Assembly: GCA_963930775.1 (NCBI GenBank)
Contig: OZ005706.1
Span: 4,144,545-4,208,544 of the forward strand
Length of the DNA: 64,000 nucleotides
Direction: 5' to 3'
Origin: Cliona cf. orientalis
Lineage: Eukaryota; Porifera; Demospongiae; Clionaida; Clionaidae
Both the position numbers and the translations under genes were made by a program. Below the pieces are notes generated by a model. The model saw nothing but the letters and a program-made list of their open reading frames with translations, had not been told where the DNA came from and searched no databases. Positions 48,373 through 59,583 of this stretch are shown one piece after another (within the stretch, counting starts at the first letter, position 1; each line of letters begins with the position of its first letter).

Positions 48373-50888
48373 CTACCAGCTTGTGAGGTTTGGTACCAGT
48401 TGCCTAGATTTGATGGCAAGAGAAAGTGGCCTCAGTTGGCTTCCACTTGCTGGGTAGTCCTCCTCTAGCCTCTCCACTATAGCCTGGATAGAGTGCAACT
48501 TCTCTTGTTGTCTTTGCCACTCTGTCTCCCTGGCTTCATTGGATCTACTGAGCATCCTGTATTTACCATCTTTGGCAGCATTGAGATACTTCACCTTGGC
48601 CTGACTGGAGAGCAGGTCTGCCATAGCCTATTATAGTGTATGGATGAAACTACAATGTCATTATTTCCGTATAGTGGGAAATTTTCATGGGAGAAAACCT
48701 TCATGAATTATTTCCACATGCAATCTGTTTAACATTCCACAGAATGTACCATAATATGCGATAGTTATCTCCCTCAAAAGTTTCCCACTACACAGAATAT
48801 TCTCAATTTATGCCTCTTCAGCTAACCTGTTTCTTAGTTTGTTCTGCTTCGACCAGCTGGGCAGCCATGGTGTCCATAGTAGACTTCAATCGCTGACAAA
48901 GGGACTGCTTCTCTCCCAACTCCATGGAGATGGACTGTTGTGCTAAGTGGAGCTCCTGAGAATGCTCCTCACACCTAAACCAGAAATTGAAATGTGTTGA
49001 TATACATTAAATAGACTAACATTTCAGTTCCTTCTATAGTTTGCTTCAGTTGGCACTGCACATCAGCAATTTTCTTTTTCAATTGCCCCTGAGTTTGATC
49101 CTTTTTACCAGATTTGGCCTGCGCTTCCCCTCTGTTAAACAAGAATCATTAGAGCTAGATGACTGACTACTGGCTGTGTTGTTACCTAAGTATGATCACT
49201 TCTCTGCGATAAACAGCCTTTTCCATATCTTGAATCATTTTCTCCTGCTGCCTCATTAATTGGTCATGGCGCACCTGCATCCTGTGTATTTCCGCCTTCA
49301 TTGCACGAATCTCGGACTGACCAACATCCGAGTCCACTGCCTCCTTCATCTCATGGGCAATTTGTATCTTCTTCTCCCAAAGCATAATCTGATGTCTAAG
49401 AATAATAATATTATTGTAATAGTTACCTGCTATGCATTGAATTTTGGCTCACTCTGATTCAACTAGACTGTTCAGTATTCTCTCCTTTTCCTCCTTGAGT
49501 TGATCTACTTTGCTTTGCAATTGAATTGACTCTAACTCGGCCTCCTACAGTTGCGTGCAATGATATTGTCAAAGAGAGTGGTTGTAATTAATTTTGATAC
49601 ATATTATATACATGTACCTTGAGAGCGTGGATAAAGTCATTCTCCATGATGATATTTCCTTGTTCTAGCTTCTCTTGTTGGCCTCTCTTCTCTGTGATTA
49701 GGGCACTTAGTCGAACCATATCCTTCTGTAAAGAGCTGATGCTGTGTTCGATTTGAGACCTTTCCTTCTCCTCTTGTTCCAGTTGAGCTGTAAGTAGAGT
49801 TGTACTAGGGTGGTAACATTCTGACAAACCAGATTGCTCCATAGGAGGCACTTGTTCACGTAGCATTATCATAACGGATGACTTGCTAACCTAAGAATAG
49901 GTGAGTTAGTTGGCCTGAGGGCTGACTTGTTCACTTACTGTACTAATTATGTATCTCAGGCTTAATGAGGTTTTTACCATGGCCTACATGTACTGTAGCT
50001 ATAGCCATGGTACACAAGTTGGTTACACACATCTCTATATTATGCGTACACTAATTACCATAGTGTCCCCATGGGCGCTTAAACACAACTTGCGATTTTG
50101 GCCTGGATGGGCGATATAACTTTCATGCATTTGTATAGAAGCTGCTACATGTACAGTGATCCCTTGAAATGTGGTACATGGGCGCTTGCTTACTCGTGAG
50201 TGGGTGCTTGCCTGGGACACTGTGGTATACCACATCGCGCCTGCAGCCCTTAGTGGTATAAATCTTGTACAGACCTGCACCTCACTGTCGGTGTGTAATC
50301 CATACGTAAGTGGCTGCATGCAACTGTTCTACTGTAAATGTTGGAAGGAACCTGCTTACCATCAGTCCTCATCTTCTTCTGCTCCAAAATGAGTAGCTGT
50401 TTCTTGAGTGAGTTGACAGATTGAGTCTGATCATCATTTGACGTTGTCTTCTTCACTAGCTCATTTTGCTGCCTCAGCCAAAACTGCTGCATTTGATTAC
50501 ACTGGTGTACACTAACAGATATTTGCTTTTGTAGTCCCTCTATTTTCTGCTCCAGTGGTCCAAGATCTCCCTAGCAAACAACACACATAATATTAATATG
50601 ATGCTACACTTATCACCTTCCAGAGTACTGTAAACTCACCCCATCCATACTGGAGAGTTTATGATCAATCTTCTTGTTCATTTGGTCAATCTGAGTTTGT
50701 TTACGTTCAATGAGGGCATTGTTTTTGGTGATAAGACCCTCTGACTTGGAAATGAGCTCGTTTTGCTGATGCGTGGATACATTCATCTCATTAAGAGATT
50801 GCTGGAGTCCTTTAAGTCTTGAGGTTACATGTAGCTTCTGCAGCTGAGTGTGTGAGATTTCATTCTCAACATCAGCTACATTGATATC
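48373..50888 (-). CDS. CCDC40: Coiled-coil domain-containing protein 40, C-terminal 481 residues in eight exons
   Basis: Exons from 5' to 3' on the minus strand are 50888-50640, 50570-50360, 49787-49618, 49544-49453, 49395-49186, 49131-49021, 48974-48827 and 48627-48373. All junctions are GT-AG and in phase. With CCDC39 the protein forms the 96-nm axonemal ruler that places inner dynein arms and nexin links in motile cilia. The identification rests on motifs shared with vertebrate CCDC40: [64 protein letters not shown] and, near the end, [17 protein letters not shown]. The chain is heptad-rich coiled coil. Introns are tiny (46, 54, 57, 69 and 73 nt) except two of 199 and 572 nt. The N-terminal half (human total about 1,140 residues) was not found up to 64000, so the next intron exceeds 13 kb or the gene is split. 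Confidence 0.93.
48664..48800. mobile_element. MITE with CCGTATAGTGGGAAA ends in a CCDC40 intron
   Basis: TTCCGTATAGTGGGAAATTT on the left and AAAGTTTCCCACTACACAGAA on the right are inverted repeats. It fills most of the 199-bp intron between the last two exons, so it probably accounts for that intron's length. Confidence 0.7.
50057..50228. mobile_element. 172-bp MITE, TA duplication, CCATAGTGTCCC ends
   Basis: TACCATAGTGTCCCCATGGG and TGCCTGGGACACTGTGGTA form the termini. It sits in the 572-bp CCDC40 intron and belongs with the elements at 7668 and 13980. Confidence 0.75.
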
Positions 50889-52437
50889 CTGGATTAGAAA
50901 GTATGAGACAGAATGTATTACTGGAGTGTCCGGTGTAAGCACCCACGGTCACTTCACTATTTCAGCCTGCATGGGCACTACCAGGGATACATGTATGTAA
51001 ACTAGTGGTGACAAACATCATCTGTACAGGGTAAGCCTTGAAAGATCATGTGCACAGACTACCATCAGCAGCATGAGGCTGCTACCCAAACTACATGTCG
51101 GTCAGTTGCATCTGAGAAGTTAGTCCAATGATGTTGATTACCTACATGTACTTTTTAACAAGTATAAAAAAACAATAAAATTGAAGGATGAAGTAGGGAT
51201 GGCAGGGTCAAAAAGTACACAAACAAGACTTGTAAGGGATAAGCATCTGCTATACATCCCTTTGCTTGCTTTTCTTGATTATTATGCACCTATTAATGTT
51301 GATGTGTTTTCGAGTGCAGCATATGGGAGACATTCAGGTTGTTCCCTGGTTGTCATGATGGAAATCAGTTTTGATTCGGTTGCATTAGGCCAGACCAATT
51401 AAATAAGTTGTTGCACGGATTCGCTCACTCCAATTTTTGGGCAAACAGAAGAAAAAATTAATTAAGTTGGGTGGAGCTTATGTACAGTAGAGTGGTTTTT
51501 GTATCTATCTTGATTCCCTGGTCCTAAATAGTCACATTAGTCTGTCTTAATTAGATTGTGGTCTATAACCACACCCTAATTGATTGCTTTTTTTTCGATC
51601 GCTCGGTCCAATTTTTACCTCACAATATCCGAGCAACAACAAATTAAATTGGTCTGGCCTTATGTTTGCACCCCTCAAAAAGCAAGCATAGGGATGTATA
51701 GCAGATGCTTATCCTTGATTGTGTACTTTTTGACCTTGCCATCCCTACTTCATCCTTCAATTTTATTGTTTTTAATACTGGCTTCTGTTCTTTTTTTATT
51801 GCTCTTAGTATAATCAGGGACTATACATTATCTTTCAGATGGACTGGAACGCTACAATATTATGCTCGCGAAAATTCTACAATCATCGTTACAGCTGGAA
51901 GTGTACCCAGAAATGTCTGACAGTACTGTTAGTATACAGTACTAGGGTGCCACGACATTCAATATGGCCATCTAGTACTTCTATGAAGGTTTGTATGAAA
52001 CTCTTAGATAATGTTTAGCACACCAAATGTTGTTTACCCAGTGAAGTAACGGGTAAACTTACTTTTGACGTTTGAATAATGCTCATGTCTGTTTTAGATC
52101 GTAAGATTGTGCCCATTTGCCAACTTTTAAGATGTTATATAACTGACTGTAGGATTGGTGCATGTACATGTACATGTGTATGTTGTGCGATATTTTTAGT
52201 TATGCGATCATGCAAATTTTTATCGAAATCACACAATTAAAAATTGCAAAATAAACCTGCACAATAGGGCGGCCGGCCAAGCCACGCACCGTGTACATAT
52301 TATAGTGAATGTCAGTCAATATTGCATGCGCACAATCGATCCGCTAGTAAGCACTCCGTCTGTTTGGCTGAATGGTACAACAATTTGAGTCTGGAAAGAG
52401 CCAGAGAGAAATACGCTGCCGATATTCATGGGTAGTC
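50889..52437. other. Upstream intron of CCDC40, repeat-filled
   Basis: A partial GTGCTTACC-family MITE (50928-51000) and the foldback element at 51150-51780 are present; the rest has no gene signal. Confidence 0.5.
51150..51780. mobile_element. Foldback/TIR element of the GAAGGATGAAGTAGGGATGG family, copy 2
   Basis: The arm at 51164-51260 (AATAAAATTGAAGGATGAAG, AAAAAGTACACAAACAAGA) is inverted at 51676-51778. Between them CCAATTTTT/AAAAATTAATTAAGTTGG-like and GGCCAGACCAATT/AATTGGTCTGGCC segments form a second, inner inverted pair. Confidence 0.75.
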
Positions 52438-52777
52438 CAGGGGCGTAGCCAGGGGGGAGCACAGGGGGCATTTGCCCCCCCCCCTTTTTTCCCAGAGTCA
52501 TGTAATACTTTAATATCACTTCTTACCGTATAAATACCAGCACCAAGTTGTTACAGTAGTCTTCAGAGTCAAAAATGAAAAAAATGATCACAGAAAGGCT
52601 GACTATAAAGCTATCTGTAAACAAACTTTCAAGCTATGCCTCGATTGAGCAGTGTCTGGTCTCGAATCTCGAGCGTTTGATGAGTTCAAAGGGCAGAAAA
52701 CGGAGCGCATAATTTAATTAGTGGGTATGGTTTCCGGTGTAGTAGAGAAATGGGCCCCCCATAGTTTTGGGTCCCCC

Positions 52778-52880
52778 CGGTCCCATATCTCTAGTGATAT
52801 ACGCCCCCAGGCCTCATATCGCTAGAGATATGCGACCCCGTACCATGCAGGTACTATATCACTAGCGATATAGGGCCCGC
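52778..52880. repeat. Three ATATCnCTAGnGATAT palindromes
   Basis: CATATCTCTAGTGATATAC, CATATCGCTAGAGATATGC and TATATCACTAGCGATATAG occur at 30-45-bp spacing upstream of the 5' LTR. A fourth, CCATACCACTAGTGATATGG, lies near 59460-59480 on the other side of the Gypsy insertion. Confidence 0.8.
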
Positions 52881-52922
52881 GTAGGGATATGCACCCCCCC
52901 TTCCCCCGCTCCAGAATCATAT

Positions 52923-53184
52923 TGTAATGAAAAGACATAGTTTTGGCTACAATTAACTGAATGAATAGCTGATATTGTAAAACAGTAATTATTACCTGTC
53001 TGTTCTGTTGTAATATTCTAGCCTATCTGTCTATAGCAGGAACCCTGATTTTGAGTAGCTAGTGTCTATATAAAAGCAGCTGTGTGTACATTATTCGTGG
53101 TAACTGTATCTTTGCTCTATTTGAGATCTATCTTTGCAAGACCGCCAACTGCTAGGTAGCTAAACGAAGTGCTACCACGTAACA
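52923..53184 (+). repeat. 5' LTR of the Gypsy element
   Basis: It begins TGTAATGAAAAG and ends CCACGTAACA, with a TATATAAAA box at about 53068-53076 that presumably drives transcription. Confidence 0.95.
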
Positions 53185-53186
53185 AC

Positions 53187-53203
53187 TGGTGTCAGGAGTG
53201 GGA
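53187..53203 (+). other. Primer-binding site matching tRNA-Leu
   Basis: TGGTGTCAGGAGTGGGA starts 2 nt after the 5' LTR. It complements the 3' end of leucine tRNAs ending in CCCACTTCTGACACCA with one difference. The tRNA assignment is from knowledge of animal tRNA-Leu. Confidence 0.75.
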
Positions 53204-53220
53204 AGAAACAGGAGGAATCA

Positions 53221-54675
53221 ATGGCTGCTCTGTTTGCAAAGTTGGAGGAGCAAGCAGCTCGTCAAGAGCAGTTCTACCGTGAGCAAGGTGGGAAACTGGA
53301 ACAGCAGGCTGTTCTGTGTCGAGAGCAAACCGAGAAATTAGCTCAGCAATTGGATGAAAGATTGCAACAAAGCACCACTGCTCAGCAAGAAATCGCTTCC
53401 AAACTGCAGGCGCAAAGTACACGACAGGAGAAATTAATAGATGAGCTACAGAGTCGCCTGACGGAGTTTGCCTCACTTCCTCAAAAGACGAAGCAGCTGG
53501 AGGAGGGGCAGGAAGTAATTGAGTACAAGCTTGACAACTTGGAGAGTGAATTGAACGGGCTGAAGGAACGCACCTCGAAGGAGTGCAGTGCTTTAAGAGA
53601 AGGACAGGACAAGCTAACATCTGGGAGTGAGTGTCATAGGGAGGAAGTCAAAGCCCAGTTTAGAGAGCTGGAAGAGAAGTTATTCCAAGAACTTAGTGCC
53701 AGACATGAGAGTCTGAAGCTGGAGCTCACTGGGGAAACGTCAAAGCCTTCATACACAGGTTCATTAAGACCTACGGCTCCTGAGTTTTCTCCCCTTCTAG
53801 GTGGTACCGAACCTATGGCCTCTCCTCCTCCAGTAGTCCTTGATAGATCGTCCCGGCCAGCCCAACCACAGCGTCCACCTACTTATGATGGTAAATCGTC
53901 CTGGGATGCCTTCAGGATGCAATTTGAGATGTTGGCGCGGATTAACCACTGGAGTGGAGAGGAAAAGTCCACTTACCTGGCTGTCTGCCTCAGGGGCTCT
54001 GCCCTGTCTGTGTTGAGTAATATGCCTGCTGACAAAATTTATAATTATGATGACCTTGTTTCAGCACTGGAGGCAAGATTTGGGAATGCACACCAGTCGG
54101 AGCTCCACTAAACAAAGCTGAGAAGTCGGGTCAAACATAAGGAAGAGAGTCTGGCCGAACTGGCTGAAGATATTGAGTATCTAACCAGATTGGCCTATCC
54201 AGAAGCGGCCAGATCAATGCAGGAATCATTAGCAAAAGATCAGTTTATTGACAGCCTCCCTGAAGAAGATATGCGGCTCAAGATCCGCCAAGGTCGACCA
54301 AAGTCCCTAAGGGATGCTGTGGAGTTGGCTCTGGAATTGGAAGCCTTCCAGGTAGCAAGCAGACAGAAGGTGAAGGCTGTCCGAGGAGCTGCTTTGGAAA
54401 CCCCTACACGAACAGAGGTATCTGCTAGTGATATGTGTAAACAGATAATGCAATGCATGCAGCAGTGTGTTGAAAACATGTTGAATCACTCTGTCGAGGA
54501 GACCACTGGCCCAAGGGGAAGAAGAGTACGCCGAGGTCCTGGTGGAAAGAAGGAGATCAAATGTTGGTCATGTGGACAAATTGGGCACTTCCAAAGAGAC
54601 TGCCCCACACCAGGTGATAGTACACCTCCTGTGGCTACTTCCACTACCTCGTCGCCGTCGGGAAACGACAACTAG
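53221..54675 (+). pseudogene. gag: Gypsy gag polyprotein, one in-frame TAA
   Basis: The start at 53221 is the first ATG after the primer site. The N-terminal 180 residues are Gln/Glu-rich coiled coil, followed by a Pro-rich linker (APEFSPLLGG, PAQPQRPPTYDG), the capsid-like region (WDAFRMQFEMLARINHWSGE, YDDLVSALEARFG, LRSRVKHKEESLAELAED) and a zinc knuckle CWSCGQIGHFQRDC near 54562-54603 that would bind element RNA. A TAA at 54109-54111 interrupts the capsid; reading continues in the same frame after it. The ORF ends at TAG 54673-54675, directly after a frameshift signal. Confidence 0.92.
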
Positions 54676-57600
54676 CCGGACTCGCGGGGCAGAGTCCGGC
54701 TGGGGAAACTTTCAATGCCCCTGCTAAAGTGTATAAGATAGGAGAGTCACTGGGCCTGTCTGCTCTGGGTTCAATTTCAGGTGTAAACTGCAGTTTCACT
54801 ATTGATACTGGGAGTGACATTACAATAGTACGGCCAGATGTGTTGCATAAGAGTGGAACCACCTTGCAGCCAGTTGCTGGTCATATTAGGACTGTCTCGG
54901 GAGAGATGACACCAATTCGAGCAAAAGGTGTATTGGAGGTATTGGAGGTATCGATAGGAAGTTGGAACACGTCACATGAGATATGGGTGGCAGACATCTA
55001 TGACGAATGCATCCTTGGAATGGATTTCCTGCAGAAGTACGAGTGCCTGGTGGATCTGAAGAAGGGAATACTACAGATTAATGAGGAAGAAATTCCCCTT
55101 GTGAAAGGCAGAGTGCCAGCTGTACCATCTTGTTGTCGAGTTGTGTCAGAAAATACGGTAACCTTGCCGCCACAGTCGGAGGTGATTCTTCCAGCCAAGT
55201 TGCAGGAATCTAACACCAGATTCACGTGGGGAATCGTGCAACCAGATCCTCAAGTCCAGCCAGCTCAAATGGTCCTCATCTGCAGGACACTAGTGGATTT
55301 GGAGCACCCCATTATTCCAGTTCGGGTCATGAATCTCTCTACGGAACCACAGAAGATTGGGAAGGGCACCCACCTTGCCTCCTGTGAGGCCATAGTTTGT
55401 GTTTTGAGACATGATGATTATGTCACTTGTAATACAGGGGAGCAGCTGCCAGAGCACCTACAGGAATTATATAAGAGAAGTACTACTGACCTCGATACCA
55501 AACAGAAGCAAGATTTCCATTCCCTTCTTGTCGAATTTGCTGACATCTTCTCTCAGGGGCCGGGAGATCTGGGAAAGACCAACATCATCACTCATTCTAT
55601 CCATACTGGGAATGCGGCTCCAGTCCGCCTACCCCCCAGGAGACTTCCACTAGTCCAAAGGGATGCAGCTCAAAAAGCCATATGCGACATGTCTAAACAA
55701 GGAATCATTGAGCCTTCAAAGAGCCCCTGGGCCTCGCCAATTGTGCTCGTAAAAAAAAAAAGATGGCACTTACCGGTTTTGTGTCGACTACCGGAAGCTG
55801 AATGAGGTCACGAAAAAGGATTCATATCCCCTTCCCAGAATAGACGACTCGCTTGAAACCTTGGCTGGAATGCAGTGGTTTTCCGCTCTAGACATGCGAA
55901 GTGGTTACTGGCAAGTTGAGTTGGATCAGGATGCGAAAGAGAAAACGGCATTCTCGGCAGGATGTGGCCTCTGGCAGTATACAGTAATGCCCTTTGGCTT
56001 ATGTAATGCGCCAGCTACATTTGAGAGGTTAATGGAGCAAGTTCTGGTTGGCCTCCCACCAAGCACTGTGCTGGTGTACCTGGATGATATTCTCGTACCT
56101 GGAAATAATTTCCAAATTCACCTTGCAAACCTACGAGAAGTATTTAGGCGAATCCGAGATGCTCGCCTCAAGCTATCGCCAGAGAAATGTGTGTTACTGC
56201 AAAGGAGAGTAAGATATCTGGGCCACATAGTAAGTGCTGAAGGAATAGCCACAGACCCTGAGAAAAATGCTGCCGTCAAGGAGTGGCCAACCCCCACAAG
56301 TATTTCTGAAGTAAAAAGTTTCATAGGGCTCTGCTCATATTACCGAAGATTTGTTCCTTCCTTTGCAGATATAGCCCAACCCCTAAACCAACTCTGTGAG
56401 AAAGGACAGACATTTGCTTGGTCTCGGGCTGCGCAGGAAGCATTTCAGCAACTAAAGATTGCATTGACAGAAGCACCAGTGATGGCGTATCCATTACCAG
56501 AAGTCCCCTTCATACTTGATACAGATGCGAGTAATTTGGCAGTAGGGGCTGTATTGTCTCAGATACAAGAGGGGAGGGAAAAGGTGATTGCGTATTTCAG
56601 TCGCACACTAAACAAACCAGAGAAGCAATATTGCGTAACTCGGAAGGAGTTACTTGCCATCATCAAGGCTGTCAAACACTTCCACCATTACCTCTATGGA
56701 AGGCCTTTCGTTATCCGCACTGACCACTCTGCTCTCCGGTGGCTTTTTAATTTTAGAGAGCCCGAGGGACAAATAGCACGATGGATCCAAAAGCTCCAAG
56801 AATACACCTTTAGCATCCAACATCGGGCAGGTCCCACCCACAACAATGCAGATTCCCTCTCACGACGACCCTGTCTTAAAGACATGTGTCACCATTGTGA
56901 TTGTTTGGAGGCCAAGCAAGAAACCATTGAAACAAATTGTAACCATGCTGCTAAAGCTGCTACGGAATCGGTGCAATTACCCAGCTGCAGGCAGGCTATT
57001 CAAGATACATTTGAAACAATCCACTCAGCAGAAGAGTGGCAACAAGCACAAAGAGCAGATACAGATATTCAACCTATCATGCTGTGGATGCAAGAATCCC
57101 CTGAACGTCCAGGTTGGGAATCCGTTGCATCATACAGCCCAATCACGAAAATGTATTGGGCTCAATGGAAGAGCTTGCGAGTTCAGAACGGCATCCTGTA
57201 TCGTTTATGGGAGTCCCCTACAGAGGACGACTGTGTTTGGCAACTGGTACTACCCAAGAGGCTCCAGAAAGAAGTCTTCGAGCTCTTGCATAACTTGCCC
57301 TCCTCTGGACATTTTGGAATCAACAAGACAGTGAAGCGAGTACAACAGAGATTTTACTGGCCACAAAGTAGTCGAGACATAAAGAAATGGTGTGCCGCTT
57401 GTGACCTGTGTGCCTCTAAGAAAGGTCCTATGAAGAAACCCCGAGCTAGGCTACAACAGTACAATGTAGGAGCTCCAATGGAGAGGATTGCCATGGATGT
57501 TCTAGGACCATTACCAGAATCCACAACTGGAAACAAGTACATCATCATAATTGCTGATTACTTCACAAAATGGCCAGAGGCATTTGCTATACCCAATCAA

Positions 57601-58500
57601 GAGGCCACCACAATAGCCAATCTACTCGTGCGTGAAGTTGTTTGCCGTTATGGAGTGCCGCTGGAACTTCACTCTGATCAGGGGAGAAATTTTGAAAGCA
57701 CAGTCTTTGCTGAAATGTGTTCATTGCTAGGTATCGGAAAGACCCGTACCACCCCCTACCACCCACAATCGGATGGGATGGTAGAACGGCTAAACAGAAC
57801 TTTAGAAACGCAGCTCTCTATGTTTGTGCAAGACCACCAGAAAGACTGGGATGTGTATCTACCCATGTTGATGATGGCATATAGGACAGCCATCCACGAC
57901 TCTACAAAGTGTAGTCCTGCCAAATTAATGTTTGGGAGAGAACTTAAACTACCAATCGATCTGCTGTATGGTAGACCAAGTGAAGAGAAATCTTACAACT
58001 CGACCACATACGCCGAGCAGCTACTCCAAACACTGGAGCACACCCACAAGTTCGCCAGAAAGTGTCTGGAACTGGCCAGCGACAAAATGAGGACTTATTA
58101 TGATGGTCGGTCGTCCCAACAACGCCTCATGACTGGGGATGCCGTATGGCTACACGTTCCACAAAGGAAGAAGGGTATTTCGCCCAAGCTCTCTCGACCA
58201 TGGCAAGGTCCCTACGTGGTTACAAAATGCATTAATGACCTGATCTATAAGATACAGCTGGGACCCAGAGCAAAACCTAAGATTGTACACCACAATCGAC
58301 CGTGGAAGTACCAGGGTGAGAATCCTCCAACTTGGTTCCAGGCAGCCAACATGTGCCCCAACCCGAGTAAAGCTACTCAAACGCTGGACACTACGAAGGA
58401 CGATACTGGATCGGGGTCTGAAGAGCAACCCAAGCAACCATTGCGCCGCAGCACTCGAGACTGTCGACCTCCCAGGAGATTCAGCCCAGCCGACTATTGA
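54621..58500 (+). pseudogene. pol: Gypsy pol polyprotein, one frameshift in an A-run
   Basis: Domains in order: aspartic protease (FTIDTGSDITI, near 54800), reverse transcriptase (FSALDMRSGYWQ; YLDDILV at about 56077-56097), RNase H (LDTDASNLAVGAVLS near 56515, TDHSALRWL near 56717), and integrase with an H-H-C-C zinc finger (GHFGINKTVKRV, CAACDLCASK) and catalytic D (AMDVLGPL), D (HSDQGRNFES) and E (DGMVERLNRT). It ends at TGA 58498-58500. The frame shifts inside a run of eleven A (55751-55761); ten would keep the RT frame open. No chromodomain is seen. The protein would enter the frame by -1 frameshifting from gag. Confidence 0.92.
54660..54701 (+). promoter_or_regulatory. -1 ribosomal frameshift signal between gag and pol
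   Basis: The slippery heptamer G GGA AAC (54660-54666) is in the gag frame. A 7-nt spacer (54667-54673) is followed by a perfect hairpin: AGCCGGACTC (54674-54683), loop GCGGGGCA, GAGTCCGGCT (54692-54701). Slipping by -1 leads into the frame starting at 54666, which is the pol frame, open from 54621 onward. The gag stop lies at 54673-54675. Heptamer type, phase, spacer and stem all agree with known retroviral gag-pro signals. Confidence 0.88.
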
Positions 58501-58520
58501 GGACTGCACATCTCGAACCT

Positions 58521-58533
58521 CAGGAGGGGGTGG
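58521..58533 (+). other. Polypurine tract
   Basis: AGGAGGGGGTGG lies immediately before the 3' LTR and would prime plus-strand DNA. Confidence 0.8.
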
Positions 58534-58795
58534 TGTAATGAAAAGACATAGTTTTGGCTACAATTAACTGAATGAATAGCTGATATTGTAAAACAGTAAT
58601 TATTACCTGTCTGTTCTGTTGTAATATTCTAGCCTATCTGTCTATAGCAGGAACCCTGATTTTGAGTAGCTAGTGTCTATATAAAAGCAGCTATGTGTAC
58701 ATTATTCGTGGTAACTGTATCTTTGCTCTATTTGAGATCTATCTTTGCAAGACCGCCAACTGCTAGGTAGCTAAACGAAGCGCTACCACGTAACA
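58534..58795 (+). repeat. 3' LTR of the Gypsy element
   Basis: It has the same length as the 5' LTR (262 bp) and differs from it by G/A in AGCTATGTG and T/C in CGAAGCGC. It is flanked on the right by ATAT. Confidence 0.95.
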
Positions 58796-59583
58796 ATATT
58801 ATTGCTGCTTCTTGTCCCTTGTTTGCGGATCAGCAAGTTCCTGATGACTCTAGCAAGTAATGTTAGCTACTCAGTTACAATATGATGATCATCGCCTCTC
58901 CGCCGCACGGTGATTGAATCAAGCCACACCCCTTCGACATAAGATAACTCGGAGAAGTCAGTTCCCATTGTGAAGTAGAGCTTCTCAGTTTTTTTCTAGT
59001 CCCATGAAGTCAGACCCCTATTCGAGTATCTGGACTCTATACAGTCTCGTATTAAAAAACGCTCTATAACAATTATTATCTCGATTGCTTTGCGCAGCGT
59101 ACATGAATTAATAAAATTGCACATCAAATAATTTAGTAGACTACCATCGACTCTGGCTCGTTCTGGCTCACGATTAAAGGCATTGTTCCACTATATAATA
59201 TACAGCTGATTACATTCGTGCAAATGGGGCGTGGCAGAACAGTCAAAATGGATGTACACCAGACTACATCAAAGATGATCGAAGGTTTGCTACAGTGAAT
59301 TGTGCAAGTTATGGCCACGACCCTCATGCTGTAGGCGACGAAGTGAGTACGAGGACAGCCATGGACGCTGTTACTACGCCTTCCTAAGGCGCTTTGTCAC
59401 ACATAGGGCTAAGGACTGGGAGGGTCCAAACCTCTAGATATATAGGGCCCCTGGGGGACCCATACCACTAGTGATATGGGGGTACGGGGGGCCCATTTCA
59501 CGGGGGGTACCATATCGCTCCTACACTGGTCTAAACATTTTCAATCTTGCCCCTTCTTTTATAAAATCCTGGCTACACCCCTG

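Larger units (their letters stand above)
52919..58799 (+). mobile_element. Ty3/Gypsy LTR retrotransposon, nearly intact
   Basis: Two 262-bp LTRs, a 4-bp ATAT target duplication (52919-52922 and 58796-58799), a primer-binding site, a gag with zinc knuckle, a pol in the order protease, reverse transcriptase, RNase H and integrase, and a polypurine tract are all present. The LTRs differ at only two sites that I can find (under 1%), so the insertion is recent. Two lesions are seen: a TAA in gag and one extra A in pol. It lies in or near the large upstream intron of CCDC40, in antisense orientation to it. Confidence 0.95.
52438..59583. mobile_element. Old TIR element (CAGGGGCGTAGCCAGG ends), interrupted by the Gypsy element
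   Basis: CAGGGGCGTAGCCAGG at 52438-52453 and CCTGGCTACACCCCTG at 59568-59583 are inverted ends with one mismatch. The parts left of 52923 and right of 58799 share GGGCCC-rich stretches and CTAGTGATAT-type palindromes. The size without the Gypsy insertion and target duplication is about 1.27 kb. That the two flanks belong to one element is inferred. Confidence 0.55.

Noticed and set aside
51580..51813. Plus-strand frame in the foldback element as a gene
   Set aside because: It translates the inverted arm of the repeat family and has no independent support.
53192..53620. 142-codon open frame antisense to gag
   Set aside because: It is the shadow of the repetitive coiled-coil part of gag; no family signal on this strand.
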